Assembly (NCBI GenBank): GCA_016784705.1
Contig: JADHUD010000065.1
Coordinates: 1 to 10,310, forward strand
DNA length: 10,310 bases
Reading direction: 5' to 3'
Origin: Spirochaetia bacterium
Lineage (GTDB): Bacteria > Spirochaetota > Spirochaetia > JABMQR01
In this document: piece after piece, positions 1-6,694 of the stretch
Layout: every line of letters begins with the position of its first letter
Position numbering within the stretch: the stretch's first letter is position 1
Position numbers and translations under genes: made by a program
The notes under the pieces: generated by a model
What the model was told of the DNA's origin: nothing
Databases searched by the model: none
What the model saw: only the letters and a program-made list of their open reading frames with translations

Positions 1-41
1 CTGTTTCGTCTTTAGTTTACAGCTTATTCTGGAGTCTCTTT

Positions 42-1268
42 ATGCTTGATTACCAATCAATAATGATAACGCAAATACTCAGCCAGGTCGTAATTACCAT
101 TGTAATGTTCACCATTTGGCGGGATAACAGAGATAGGGTTCCGGGACTTAATTACTGGATGCTGAATCTTATTCTCCAAACCATCGGGCAAACTCTTTTA
201 TCGGTATCAACCAGATTCAGTTCGCCTGTTTTGGATTTAATTGCACAAACCTGTATTCTCACCGGCACGGTAATCTTCTATTTTGGACTAGCAGAATTTA
301 AGGGAACAGTTGTCAGAAAAAAAGGATATTACCTTTTTATAACTCTATTTTTTGTCATTTCTGCATTGATGACACTCATATTTAAGCATAAATCCTTGAA
401 TACACTACTTTTCAATGCTGCTGTTCTGACAATATTCATCTCTTATCTGAAGATACTATTTCATACACAAGCGGGTTGGTACCGAAGTATTTACCGATCT
501 TTAGGATACCTCTATATCATTTTCTCAGTAACATATATTATACGAATCATCAATCTCCTGATCTCACTCATAAAAAATTCTGATATTGTCGTTCTGCATG
601 ATGCAAAAACAGCTGCCCTTTTACTAATTGCAAGTCTTTTACTGATCGTTGTCAACTATATCATAATTATTCTGATAAACCGCAGCCTTATACAGGAACT
701 TCGGCAGGATGGGGTTGAACGTGATGAAATGATGGCCCGGTTACGGTATCTTGCTGAAACTGACAGCCTGACTGGATTGTCGAACAGAATGACCATTGAG
801 CAAAGTCTGTCCAAAGAGATGGTTAAGGATAGGGATAGGGATAGGGATAGGGATAGGGATAGGGATTCAGAATCGGTTTGTGCTGTAATATTATTTGACA
901 TAGATAATTTCAAACAGATAAATGATACATATGGACATGATGAAGGGGACAGAGTTCTTGTAAAGACAGCAGCCATGCTTCAAAATGAGTTCAAGGATAC
1001 CCCCCATACTGCCGGCCGCTGGGGAGGTGATGAGTTTCTTGTAATTATCAGTAAAAAGCGGGATAAAGAGATTGAAAGTATAGTAGAAGCTATTCTTCAA
1101 AAAATAAGGATGATAAAACCGGATAAAAATTACCGGCTATCGGTAAGTATAGGCTGGTCCCTTTTAACTGAAGGGGATTCTCTCAGAAGTCTTTTAAAAA
1201 GAGCCGATATAAATCTTTATAAAGCAAAAACTTCAGGAAAAAACAGAGCTTGCGGCGACTTGCCGTAA
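42..1268 (+). CDS. Membrane-anchored diguanylate cyclase (GGDEF protein) with Asp-Arg repeat linker
   Basis: This 408-residue protein should make cyclic di-GMP from two GTP at the inner face of the membrane. The first ~215 residues are hydrophobic, with about seven predicted membrane segments (roughly 8-25, 39-58, 66-86, 97-114, 121-141, 152-174, 189-215) and no recognisable sensor family. A short helical linker leads to the GGDEF domain: DSLTGLSNR begins at D241, the metal-binding stretch FDIDNF lies near 285-290, and an intact GGDEF is at 328-332. The inhibitory I-site (RxxD five residues before GGDEF) is absent, since DTPH occupies that place, so product inhibition through this site is unlikely. 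Residues 263-275 are alternating Asp and Arg, encoded by a hexanucleotide tandem repeat. The ATG has GGAG (31-34) seven bases upstream. The gene converges on a minus-strand gene with a gap of only 32 bp, and I see no terminator hairpin between them. Confidence 0.95.
   Translation: MLDYQSIMITQILSQVVITIVMFTIWRDNRDRVPGLNYWMLNLILQTIGQTLLSVSTRFSSPVLDLIAQTCILTGTVIFYFGLAEFKGTVVRKKGYYLFITLFFVISALMTLIFKHKSLNTLLFNAAVLTIFISYLKILFHTQAGWYRSIYRSLGYLYIIFSVTYIIRIINLLISLIKNSDIVVLHDAKTAALLLIASLLLIVVNYIIIILINRSLIQELRQDGVERDEMMARLRYLAETDSLTGLSNRMTIEQSLSKEMVKDRDRDRDRDRDRDSESVCAVILFDIDNFKQINDTYGHDEGDRVLVKTAAMLQNEFKDTPHTAGRWGGDEFLVIISKKRDKEIESIVEAILQKIRMIKPDKNYRLSVSIGWSLLTEGDSLRSLLKRADINLYKAKTSGKNRACGDLP
828..866 (+). 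repeat. Hexanucleotide tandem repeat (GATAGG, 6.5 copies) inside the GGDEF gene
   Basis: Six perfect GATAGG units plus a final GAT run without interruption. Each unit is two codons (Asp-Arg), so a gain or loss of copies keeps the reading frame and only changes linker length. The plus strand carries six GGG triplets, each separated by ATA, which is the classical pattern for a G-quadruplex. It lies between the DSLTG helix and the first strand of the GGDEF domain. Confidence 0.97.
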
Positions 1269-1300
1269 ACCATCACAGCCCATGATTTTCCTTTTCGAAT

Positions 1301-2821
1301 TTACACACTATGCAGACGGTCAGAGGAGAATCGCGGATCACTTGTTACATGAATACCAAGATCCCTTAACCCCGCCTCATCACCGGGAGAAGGCATATGA
1401 GTTACATGCATTTCGCATCCTTTCAGCTTTTTTAACTGCTTTACTGCCAAATATGCACCGCTGCTGGATGCTGTTGAGGTTCCAAGCGCAATAAGCGTCT
1501 CCTCAAGATCCATGGTGACCATGGCAGAATCTTTTATAGCGCGTTTCATCTCAGCAATTGATTCAATAATTGATGGTGATATAAGGTGCAGCTTATCAGG
1601 CAAATCTGCCAGCCTTTTTATGGCATTCAGCATGGCTGAGGCTGCTGCATGCATAATCGGTGAGTTCTTCCCGGTAACAACAGATCCATCGGGAAGCTCA
1701 ATTGCTGCACCGCAGTAAATTCCGCCATGCCCCTTTCCCGGATCGCTATGAGCCTCTTCTGCTGCTTCTCTTGCCGCATGGACTACCGGACGATCTGCTT
1801 CCGAGCATCCGATATCCTGCATGATTAATTTTGCCCTGTCTACAGTCTCCCTGGATCCGAGACCCATCATATACTCGCATGCATAGCGAAAACTCCGCCG
1901 AATAATCTCCTGCTTTGCCGCATTACAGGCTGCAGCATCATCAATTATTGCAAAACCGATACGGTTAACTCCCATATCGGTTGGGGATTGATACATTGAA
2001 GTACTCCCCGAAATTTTCTCCAGAATACGTTTCAACAGAGGAAATGCATCAACATCACGATTATAATTGACAGCAGTCTTTCCATATGTTTCAAGATGGA
2101 ACGGATCAATAAGATTGATATCTTTGAGGTCTGCAGTCGCAGCTTCATATGCAATATTAACGGGATGTTTTAAAGGGATATTCCAAATAGGAAAACTTTC
2201 AAACTTTGCATACCCGGCAGGTAATCCCCTTTTATGTTCATGATAGAGCTGTGAAAGACATGTGCCTAATTTCCCGCTGTTCGGTCCGGGACCGGTGATA
2301 ACCACAAGAGGTTTTGTTGTTTCAATATAGGGATTCATTCCGTATCCGTCATCACTTACAATCAAATCGATGTCGGTTGGATAGCCTTTTGTCGCCCGAT
2401 GAATATATACACGAATATTCCTGCGCTCAAGTGAGTTAATAAATTGCTTAACCGCCGGTTGATCTTCATACCGGGTAACAACAACGGAGTTCACCTCCAA
2501 TCCCCAGCCTCTGATATCATCAATAAGCTTCATGGCATCAGCATCATACGTTATGCCGAAATCGGCTCGTGTTTTCCGTTGGTCAATATGCCCTGCATAG
2601 ATACAAAGAATAATTTCAGCCTGATCTTTCAGCTTCTGCAGGAGTTTCATCTTAACATTCGGATCAAACCCCGGCAGTACTCTGGCTGCATGGTAATCAA
2701 AAACAAGTTTCCCGCCAAATTCGAGATAGAGCTTATTATCAGATTGGGCTACGCGCTCTCTGATTGCAGAGGTTTGTTCCTCTAAATATTTTTCTACATC
2801 AAAGGCCTGCTGCTTTACCAT
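1301..2821 (-). CDS. DUF1846 (UPF0371) family protein of unknown function
   Basis: With the start chosen here the product has 506 residues, about the usual length of the DUF1846 family. Recognition rests on the N-terminal stretch (FDVEKYLEEQTSAIRERV, then LEFGGKL, then HAARVLPGFDP) and on the central stretch ITGPGPNSGKLGTCLSQLYH. GPGPNSGK at about 177-184 looks like a phosphate-binding loop but is not an exact Walker A motif. Structures exist for the family, but I know of no established reaction. No signal peptide or membrane segment is visible, so it should be cytosolic. A more distal ATG at 2836 is in frame, but a Shine-Dalgarno sequence overlaps that start region and is correctly spaced for 2821. 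It lies about 100 bp downstream of mnmA on the same strand and may be co-transcribed with it. Confidence 0.9.
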   Translation of the reverse strand: MVKQQAFDVEKYLEEQTSAIRERVAQSDNKLYLEFGGKLVFDYHAARVLPGFDPNVKMKLLQKLKDQAEIILCIYAGHIDQRKTRADFGITYDADAMKLIDDIRGWGLEVNSVVVTRYEDQPAVKQFINSLERRNIRVYIHRATKGYPTDIDLIVSDDGYGMNPYIETTKPLVVITGPGPNSGKLGTCLSQLYHEHKRGLPAGYAKFESFPIWNIPLKHPVNIAYEAATADLKDINLIDPFHLETYGKTAVNYNRDVDAFPLLKRILEKISGSTSMYQSPTDMGVNRIGFAIIDDAAACNAAKQEIIRRSFRYACEYMMGLGSRETVDRAKLIMQDIGCSEADRPVVHAAREAAEEAHSDPGKGHGGIYCGAAIELPDGSVVTGKNSPIMHAAASAMLNAIKRLADLPDKLHLISPSIIESIAEMKRAIKDSAMVTMDLEETLIALGTSTASSSGAYLAVKQLKKLKGCEMHVTHMPSPGDEAGLRDLGIHVTSDPRFSSDRLHSV

Positions 2822-2828
2822 TTGGATT

Positions 2829-2834
2829 CTCCTC
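2829..2834 (-). promoter_or_regulatory. Ribosome binding site that fixes the DUF1846 start
   Basis: GAGGAG on the minus strand ends seven bases before the ATG at 2821. It lies inside the first codons that would be used if translation began at the ATG at 2836. This is why the shorter protein is preferred. Confidence 0.75.
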
Positions 2835-2919
2835 ATCTTATGTGATTTGTCTGCATAGATACAGCATGCACAAAGTGGTTAAAAAGAGCAAGTACAAGAG
2901 GAACTTTCATTATATTTAA

Positions 2920-4008
2920 CTAAATATCTATGATTCCGCCGCCAATCACCAAATCGTTATCATAGAGAACAACAGACTGCCCGGGAGCTATCGCCCATTG
3001 CGGTTCGATAAAATCAATTGTACAACTCAAATCATCATTTGGAGTAACTTGAACTGCAAACGGTTTCTGCTGTGACCGGATCTTTGCCTGCGCCTCGAAC
3101 GACGGAACTCCCAGCAGCTCCGGCGATATCAGCCAATTCATCTGATCAGCCTGCAGTGAGTGTCCGAAAACCTGCTCTTTATGCCCAACAATTACCTGAT
3201 TTTTTTCCCGGTCAATCCCAACCACATAGAACGGTCGTGATGCCGCTATACCTAACCCCCGGCGTTGACCGATAGTATATTTGGCAAACCCTGTGTGCTC
3301 TCCAAGAACTTCGCCTTCCGTGTCTACAATCTCTCCAGGAATAAAATCAAAATCCAGCAGCTCAGTATAGTCACCGCAAATAAAATCCTGACTTTCTCGA
3401 ACTTCCTCAAATCCGAGTTTTTTGCTTTCAGCAATCTCGCGGACAGTATCTTTGAGCATCTCTCCCAGAGGAAACAATGTCTTCTTTACCTGTGCCTGAG
3501 TTAAACGATACAGGAAGTAGCTCTGATCCTTCTTCCTATCCGCAGACATCAAAAGAACATCCGTCTGCCATTTGGGATGAAACTGCCTGCGCACATAATG
3601 CCCTGTGGCAAAATAATCAAATGCTATTCCGGACGCCTCAACCTTTTCTACCAGGGCTCCGAATTTTATCCTGCTATTGCATCTGACACATGGGTTCGGG
3701 GTTCTGCCCTGACTATATTCATGTGAAAAATCCGCCAGTACAATATCCCGGTACTCTTTCCTTACATCAAATTGATGAAAAGGAATTCCTAAGATTTCAC
3801 AAACCTCGGCTGCTTTTGCCGCATCTTCCTCTTCATCAGGACCAAAACAGGCATGACGGCCTTCAAACTCCGACATAACTGTTCCATCCCAAATATTCAT
3901 CGTCACCCCGATAACCTGATATCCCTGATCAACTAAAAGCGCCGCGGCTACCGAGGAGTCCACTCCTCCGCTCAATCCTACTACTACTTTTTTACTCATT
4001 TCCTGCAT
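2920..4008 (-). CDS. mnmA: tRNA-specific 2-thiouridylase MnmA
   Basis: MnmA adenylates and then thiolates U34 in the anticodon of Lys, Glu and Gln tRNAs, using sulfur relayed as a persulfide, and acts in the cytosol. The protein has 362 residues, a normal length. The N-terminal PP-loop SGGVDSS (residues 13-19) binds ATP. The two family cysteines are present: Cys107 in NPCVRCNSRIKFG and Cys211 in DFICGDY. KYTIGQRRGLGI marks the central domain, and a C-terminal beta-barrel region follows. The start is uncertain: ATG at 4008 and ATG at 3999 (MSKKVVVGLSGG, the more typical beginning) are both possible, and neither has a well-spaced Shine-Dalgarno sequence. The upstream neighbour is a diguanylate cyclase gene 86 bp away; the downstream one is the DUF1846 gene. 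Nothing suggests damage or transfer. Confidence 0.97.
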   Translation of the reverse strand: MQEMSKKVVVGLSGGVDSSVAAALLVDQGYQVIGVTMNIWDGTVMSEFEGRHACFGPDEEEDAAKAAEVCEILGIPFHQFDVRKEYRDIVLADFSHEYSQGRTPNPCVRCNSRIKFGALVEKVEASGIAFDYFATGHYVRRQFHPKWQTDVLLMSADRKKDQSYFLYRLTQAQVKKTLFPLGEMLKDTVREIAESKKLGFEEVRESQDFICGDYTELLDFDFIPGEIVDTEGEVLGEHTGFAKYTIGQRRGLGIAASRPFYVVGIDREKNQVIVGHKEQVFGHSLQADQMNWLISPELLGVPSFEAQAKIRSQQKPFAVQVTPNDDLSCTIDFIEPQWAIAPGQSVVLYDNDLVIGGGIIDI

Positions 4009-4094
4009 CCCATGCTTATTACAATTTTTTTTAAAATTACTGATTTTGTAAGGTTTTGTATAGAGCAGAAACGTTAACGCAAAACTTTTTCGAA

Positions 4095-5540
4095 TTATGA
4101 GGAGAGCACTACTCTGTTTCGCCCATTATTCTTTGCTTCATACAATGCCTCATCAGCACGCTTCAGGAGCGTTTCAACCGTATCAGCAGGTAAAAGAGAG
4201 GCTGCTCCGATACTTATGGTAATAGCATCAATGCTTTTAAAGAGATATTCTTCTATTTTTATGCGAAGTTTCTCGGCAAGTAAACCGGCATTGCCCAGCT
4301 CCGTCTGAGGAAGCAGTATGAGAAATTCATCCCCTCCCCATCTGCCGAAAATATCGGACTCTCTAATTGACCCGCTTATTACCCGAACCAGCTCTTTCAA
4401 AACAGAATCACCGACAGCGTGGCCTTTGGTATCATTAATAATCTTGAACCAGTCTAAATCCATCAGAAGAACTGAAAAGGAGGTTTCGTAACGGCGGGCA
4501 CGCACAAACTCCTGCTCAAGGACAGCATCAAGATGCATCCTGTTAGTTATTCCGGTCAGATGGTCTGTTACAGAGATATTTTCAAGTTTTCTCTGGTACA
4601 TATTAACAAAATAGATACTGACAAATACTATTAACAGAGAAGCTGCCAATCCTATAAGAATTGTTCTGAAAAGATTTCTCACTATTAATCGAAGAGAGTC
4701 TTTTTCATCCTGCTCAACAATGATGTACCAGGAAACCCCTTTTATGTAGCGGCTAGTTAAAAGAACTTTACCGTTATTTCCGGTATATTCAAGATCTATA
4801 GAATCTGAATGGGATTGCAGAATAGTGTCAGCGATTTCTTTAATTCCTTCCATTGTTTTAATTGATGCCTTCTCAATAAGGTCATAATTGGAATGAGCCT
4901 GAATAGTTCCGGTTTCATCCACAAGATAAATTCTTTTACCGTATTTTGTCTGTGTCTCCTGCAGCAAACCTGCAATATCAGACATATCCAGCCCAACTCC
5001 GGTAACACCGAGTAATTCGCCATCTCTTGATTCAAGACGGTGATTTATAAAAACCATGTGCAAAGCGCCGGACACCTCATCAACATCAACATCCAGATCT
5101 ACTTTCAATTGAGAATCCACAAATTGATAGTACCAGATATCATGCTCATCAAAAGGTGATATAGTTTTATTCAGACCTATGTAACTATAGTATTTGTAAG
5201 TATTTGCTGATACAAAAAAACTTGCGGCAAAATTATGCTCATTTTTAATTACTTCGAGATAATCCTGAATTTTTTTCAGGTCCTTTTCTCCTGAGGTAAC
5301 CCATTCCATGAGAAATGTATCATTTGCCATCATGGATGCGGCAAGTAAGGGTTCACGTAAGCGCGTACTGATTTCCCAGTTTATAAGATCGCGGACCAGC
5401 GGCAGTGATGTATGTATCACCTCTTCACGAATTGCATCTCTCTGGATAAAATAATTCAGCAGACTCACTCCCACAAATGACGGCAGCATTATGAGTATGA
5501 GAACAGTTACTAATCTGAATCGAAGTGTTTTATGCGGCAT
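4095..5540 (-). CDS. Cache-domain sensor diguanylate cyclase (GGDEF protein)
   Basis: This 481-residue inner-membrane sensor enzyme should make cyclic di-GMP in response to an extracytoplasmic signal. One membrane segment lies near residues 8-30. A periplasmic region follows to about 285 and resembles a double Cache fold: it contains WYYQFVDSQ, then GVTGVGLDMS, then IYLVDETGTIQAHSN, then the strand WYIIVEQD. A second membrane segment (about 288-310) leads to the GGDEF domain, with DHLTGITNR at 326-334, the metal site LMDLDWF, the I-site RESD at 393-396 and an intact GGDEF at 402-406. Both the active site and the product-inhibition site are therefore complete, unlike the plus-strand cyclase at 42-1268. 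The ligand cannot be read from the sequence. The Shine-Dalgarno sequence is poor: only AAGG, about 13 bases before the ATG. It is the first gene of a minus-strand run that continues with mnmA. Confidence 0.95.
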   Translation of the reverse strand: MPHKTLRFRLVTVLILIMLPSFVGVSLLNYFIQRDAIREEVIHTSLPLVRDLINWEISTRLREPLLAASMMANDTFLMEWVTSGEKDLKKIQDYLEVIKNEHNFAASFFVSANTYKYYSYIGLNKTISPFDEHDIWYYQFVDSQLKVDLDVDVDEVSGALHMVFINHRLESRDGELLGVTGVGLDMSDIAGLLQETQTKYGKRIYLVDETGTIQAHSNYDLIEKASIKTMEGIKEIADTILQSHSDSIDLEYTGNNGKVLLTSRYIKGVSWYIIVEQDEKDSLRLIVRNLFRTILIGLAASLLIVFVSIYFVNMYQRKLENISVTDHLTGITNRMHLDAVLEQEFVRARRYETSFSVLLMDLDWFKIINDTKGHAVGDSVLKELVRVISGSIRESDIFGRWGGDEFLILLPQTELGNAGLLAEKLRIKIEEYLFKSIDAITISIGAASLLPADTVETLLKRADEALYEAKNNGRNRVVLSS

Positions 5541-5573
5541 GAAAAAAGTATAGCCTTAATTGCTCATTTCTTC

Positions 5574-5602
5574 TATATAAATTTAAAAACTTTCTATTTC
5601 AG
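5574..5602 (-). promoter_or_regulatory. Possible sigma70-type promoter of the Cache-GGDEF gene
   Basis: Read on the minus strand, CTGAAA (5602-5597) and TATATA (5579-5574) are separated by 17 bases. Each box matches the consensus at four of six positions. The distance to the ATG at 5540 would give a leader of about 30 bases. The region is AT-rich, so chance matches are easy. Confidence 0.3.
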
Positions 5603-5618
5603 TAATTTTTCAGTGCTC

Positions 5619-6086
5619 TTAGAGACCATGCTGCTGATTCTGCATATTTAACTGTTTCCTTATAGGAATTCCATAGGGACCATCAAGCAGAACACACACT
5701 GATAGCTCTTCAATCAGCTTATGCATACGCTTGGCAACATCTTTTAGAGCACCCAGATAAAACTCCTGCGCTGCTTGAGTAATTGAAGTACTGCTTACAA
5801 ATTGGGAACCATCAACACCAGCTTCATGGGCAATTTCCCAGGCTATAGGAGAATAAGCCTCTGGAGAAACCAATCCACCGGGATAGAAAATAATACCATT
5901 ATCAGGAGAATCTCCATCAGGGCGTATAATTTATACACCATCATTAGTAATTACCGAGTTCTCAACTACTCCGCTAAAAGAATAATTTGATTGATAGGTA
6001 TAGCTGGAACAGGAAGTAATCAACAAAATAGCAAGAGCAATTAATAAAATATTTAGTGACAGAACTACGTGCTTTTTAGTTTTCAT
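5619..6086 (-). pseudogene. Broken chimera: alpha/beta-hydrolase lipoprotein front fused to a LarA-like tail
   Basis: Reading from the ATG at 6086, MKTKKHVV begins a lipoprotein signal peptide with a hydrophobic core and lipobox ITSC (Cys26). The protein would be exported and lipidated. After about 51 codons a TAA at 5933-5931 stops translation. The same frame continues with IIRPDGDSPDNGIIFYPGG and SPEAYSPIAWEIAHEAG, which I recognise as the N-terminal part of a family of short alpha/beta hydrolases. No nucleophile elbow or later hydrolase residues follow. At about 5821 the frame instead enters a near-identical copy of the last ~55 residues of the LarA-like protein at 9706, ending in DGPYGIP, and runs past the original stop for ten further codons. 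There are thus two lesions: an in-frame stop and a fusion that removes the hydrolase core. The start has only a weak Shine-Dalgarno sequence. At most a short lipoprotein of about 51 residues might still be made. Confidence 0.75.
5665..5821 (-). repeat. 157-bp direct repeat of the larA 3' end, copy 1 (displaced)
   Basis: This segment matches 9722-9878 over 157 bases without gaps, with three mismatches seen by eye (5702, 5805 and 5808). Weaker similarity continues to about 5651, where the TAG stop of copy 2 is replaced by a sense codon. Both copies lie in the same orientation and encode the LarA tail from GVDGSQF to DGPYGIP. This copy is joined to a hydrolase fragment, not to a racemase body. 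Confidence 0.95.
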
Positions 6087-6190
6087 TATATGAATATACC
6101 TATTGATAGAGATGTAAACAACTACTGAAATATGCATATTTATCCACCGCATCTCTCTTTTCCTCTCATTGTATTTTAATAATAAGAGTG

Positions 6191-6219
6191 TTGACATTTG
6201 AACATATGTTCATTACTCT
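6191..6219 (+). promoter_or_regulatory. Promoter of the NifX-like / flavoprotein operon
   Basis: A perfect TTGACA -35 box (6191-6196) is followed after 17 bases by TACTCT (6214-6219), a weak -10 box that keeps the key T, A and final T. Transcription would begin near 6226 and leave about 30 bases before the ATG at 6256, including a good Shine-Dalgarno sequence AAGGGG (6243-6248). A weak -10 with an operator in the spacer is typical of a regulated promoter. Confidence 0.55.
6199..6212. promoter_or_regulatory. ArsR/SmtB-type operator palindrome in the promoter spacer
   Basis: TGAACATATGTTCA is a perfect 14-bp palindrome lying between the -35 and -10 boxes. Its form (TGAACA, two bases, TGTTCA) agrees with the core of known ArsR/SmtB family operators such as that of SmtB. 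A repressor bound here would block RNA polymerase. Members of the family respond to metals, metalloids or persulfides. No regulator gene is in the window, so the assignment rests on the site alone. Confidence 0.5.
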
Positions 6220-6255
6220 ATTGATGATAGTACTATTTAATCAAGGGGAAGTGTT

Positions 6256-6690
6256 ATGCTGGATGAACAAAAGGAAACACCTGATTTTATCATAAAAGCT
6301 GCATTTGCAACAGATAATGGTAAAAATTTTATAAGCAGACACTTTGGTGATGCCAAATTTTTTGATATCTATTCGATAACCGAGAACAATTCCATCTTGC
6401 TAAAAAGAGTAGTAAATAGAGATGGAAAAGAAAATAATGCTATTCATGCTGATGAGAAAAAGGCGAAAAGTATTTCGAAAATGCTTCAAAAGTATGAGGT
6501 AAATACTGCTGTATCGAGAGTTTACGGACCAAATTTTAAACGAATTTGTAAGAAATTTGTATGCCTAGTAATTGATGATATACCAATGTATACATCAATT
6601 AAAATGATTCAGGATAATTATAAAAAAATACAATCTGAGTGGGACAAGGGTGAAAACCGTAACCATATCAGCTTGAAAAATAAGAGGTGA
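6256..6690 (+). CDS. NifX/NafY-like protein (dinitrogenase iron-molybdenum cofactor domain family)
   Basis: This 144-residue cytosolic protein has the fold signature of the Nitro_FeMo-Co family (PF02579). The opening strand IIKAAFATDNG is followed by SRHFGDAKFFDIY (HFG at 29-31), a middle helix (KKAKSISKMLQKYEVNTAV), the RVYGPNFKRICKK turn and a final strand CLVIDD. In NifX, NafY and NifB the domain binds metal-sulfur cofactors or their precursors. No nitrogenase gene is nearby, and many stand-alone members have no known role. It lacks the His-rich loop common in other stand-alone members. A Lys-rich polar tail covers about 125-144. The Shine-Dalgarno sequence AAGGGG lies seven bases before the ATG. 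The gene is visibly more AT-rich than mnmA or the DUF1846 gene. It ends four bases before the start of the flavoprotein gene, so the two are surely co-transcribed. The family is clear; the function is open. Confidence 0.85.
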   Translation: MLDEQKETPDFIIKAAFATDNGKNFISRHFGDAKFFDIYSITENNSILLKRVVNRDGKENNAIHADEKKAKSISKMLQKYEVNTAVSRVYGPNFKRICKKFVCLVIDDIPMYTSIKMIQDNYKKIQSEWDKGENRNHISLKNKR

Positions 6691-6694
6691 TTTG

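Noticed and set aside
656..976. A minus-strand open frame with a long Ser-Leu repeat opposite the first GGDEF gene
   Set aside because: It is the complement of the GATAGG array and the GGDEF coding sequence. The Ser-Leu run is a by-product of the repeat, and the plus-strand frame has a complete catalytic domain.
3996..4013. Five-codon leader frame (ATG at 4013) whose TGA overlaps the possible mnmA ATG at 3999
   Set aside because: It is very short, has no Shine-Dalgarno sequence, and mnmA may start at 4008 instead. There is no evidence beyond the overlap.
5931..6197. An 88-residue minus-strand protein starting at 6197
   Set aside because: The first 37 codons are not protein-like and run into the divergent promoter region. 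The lipoprotein signal peptide starts at the ATG at 6086, and the whole belongs to the pseudogene.
6256..6690. Nitrogenase accessory gene (nifX) as a sign of nitrogen fixation
   Set aside because: The domain family is broad and most stand-alone members are not tied to nitrogenase. No nif structural or cofactor gene is in the window, so no nif symbol is given.
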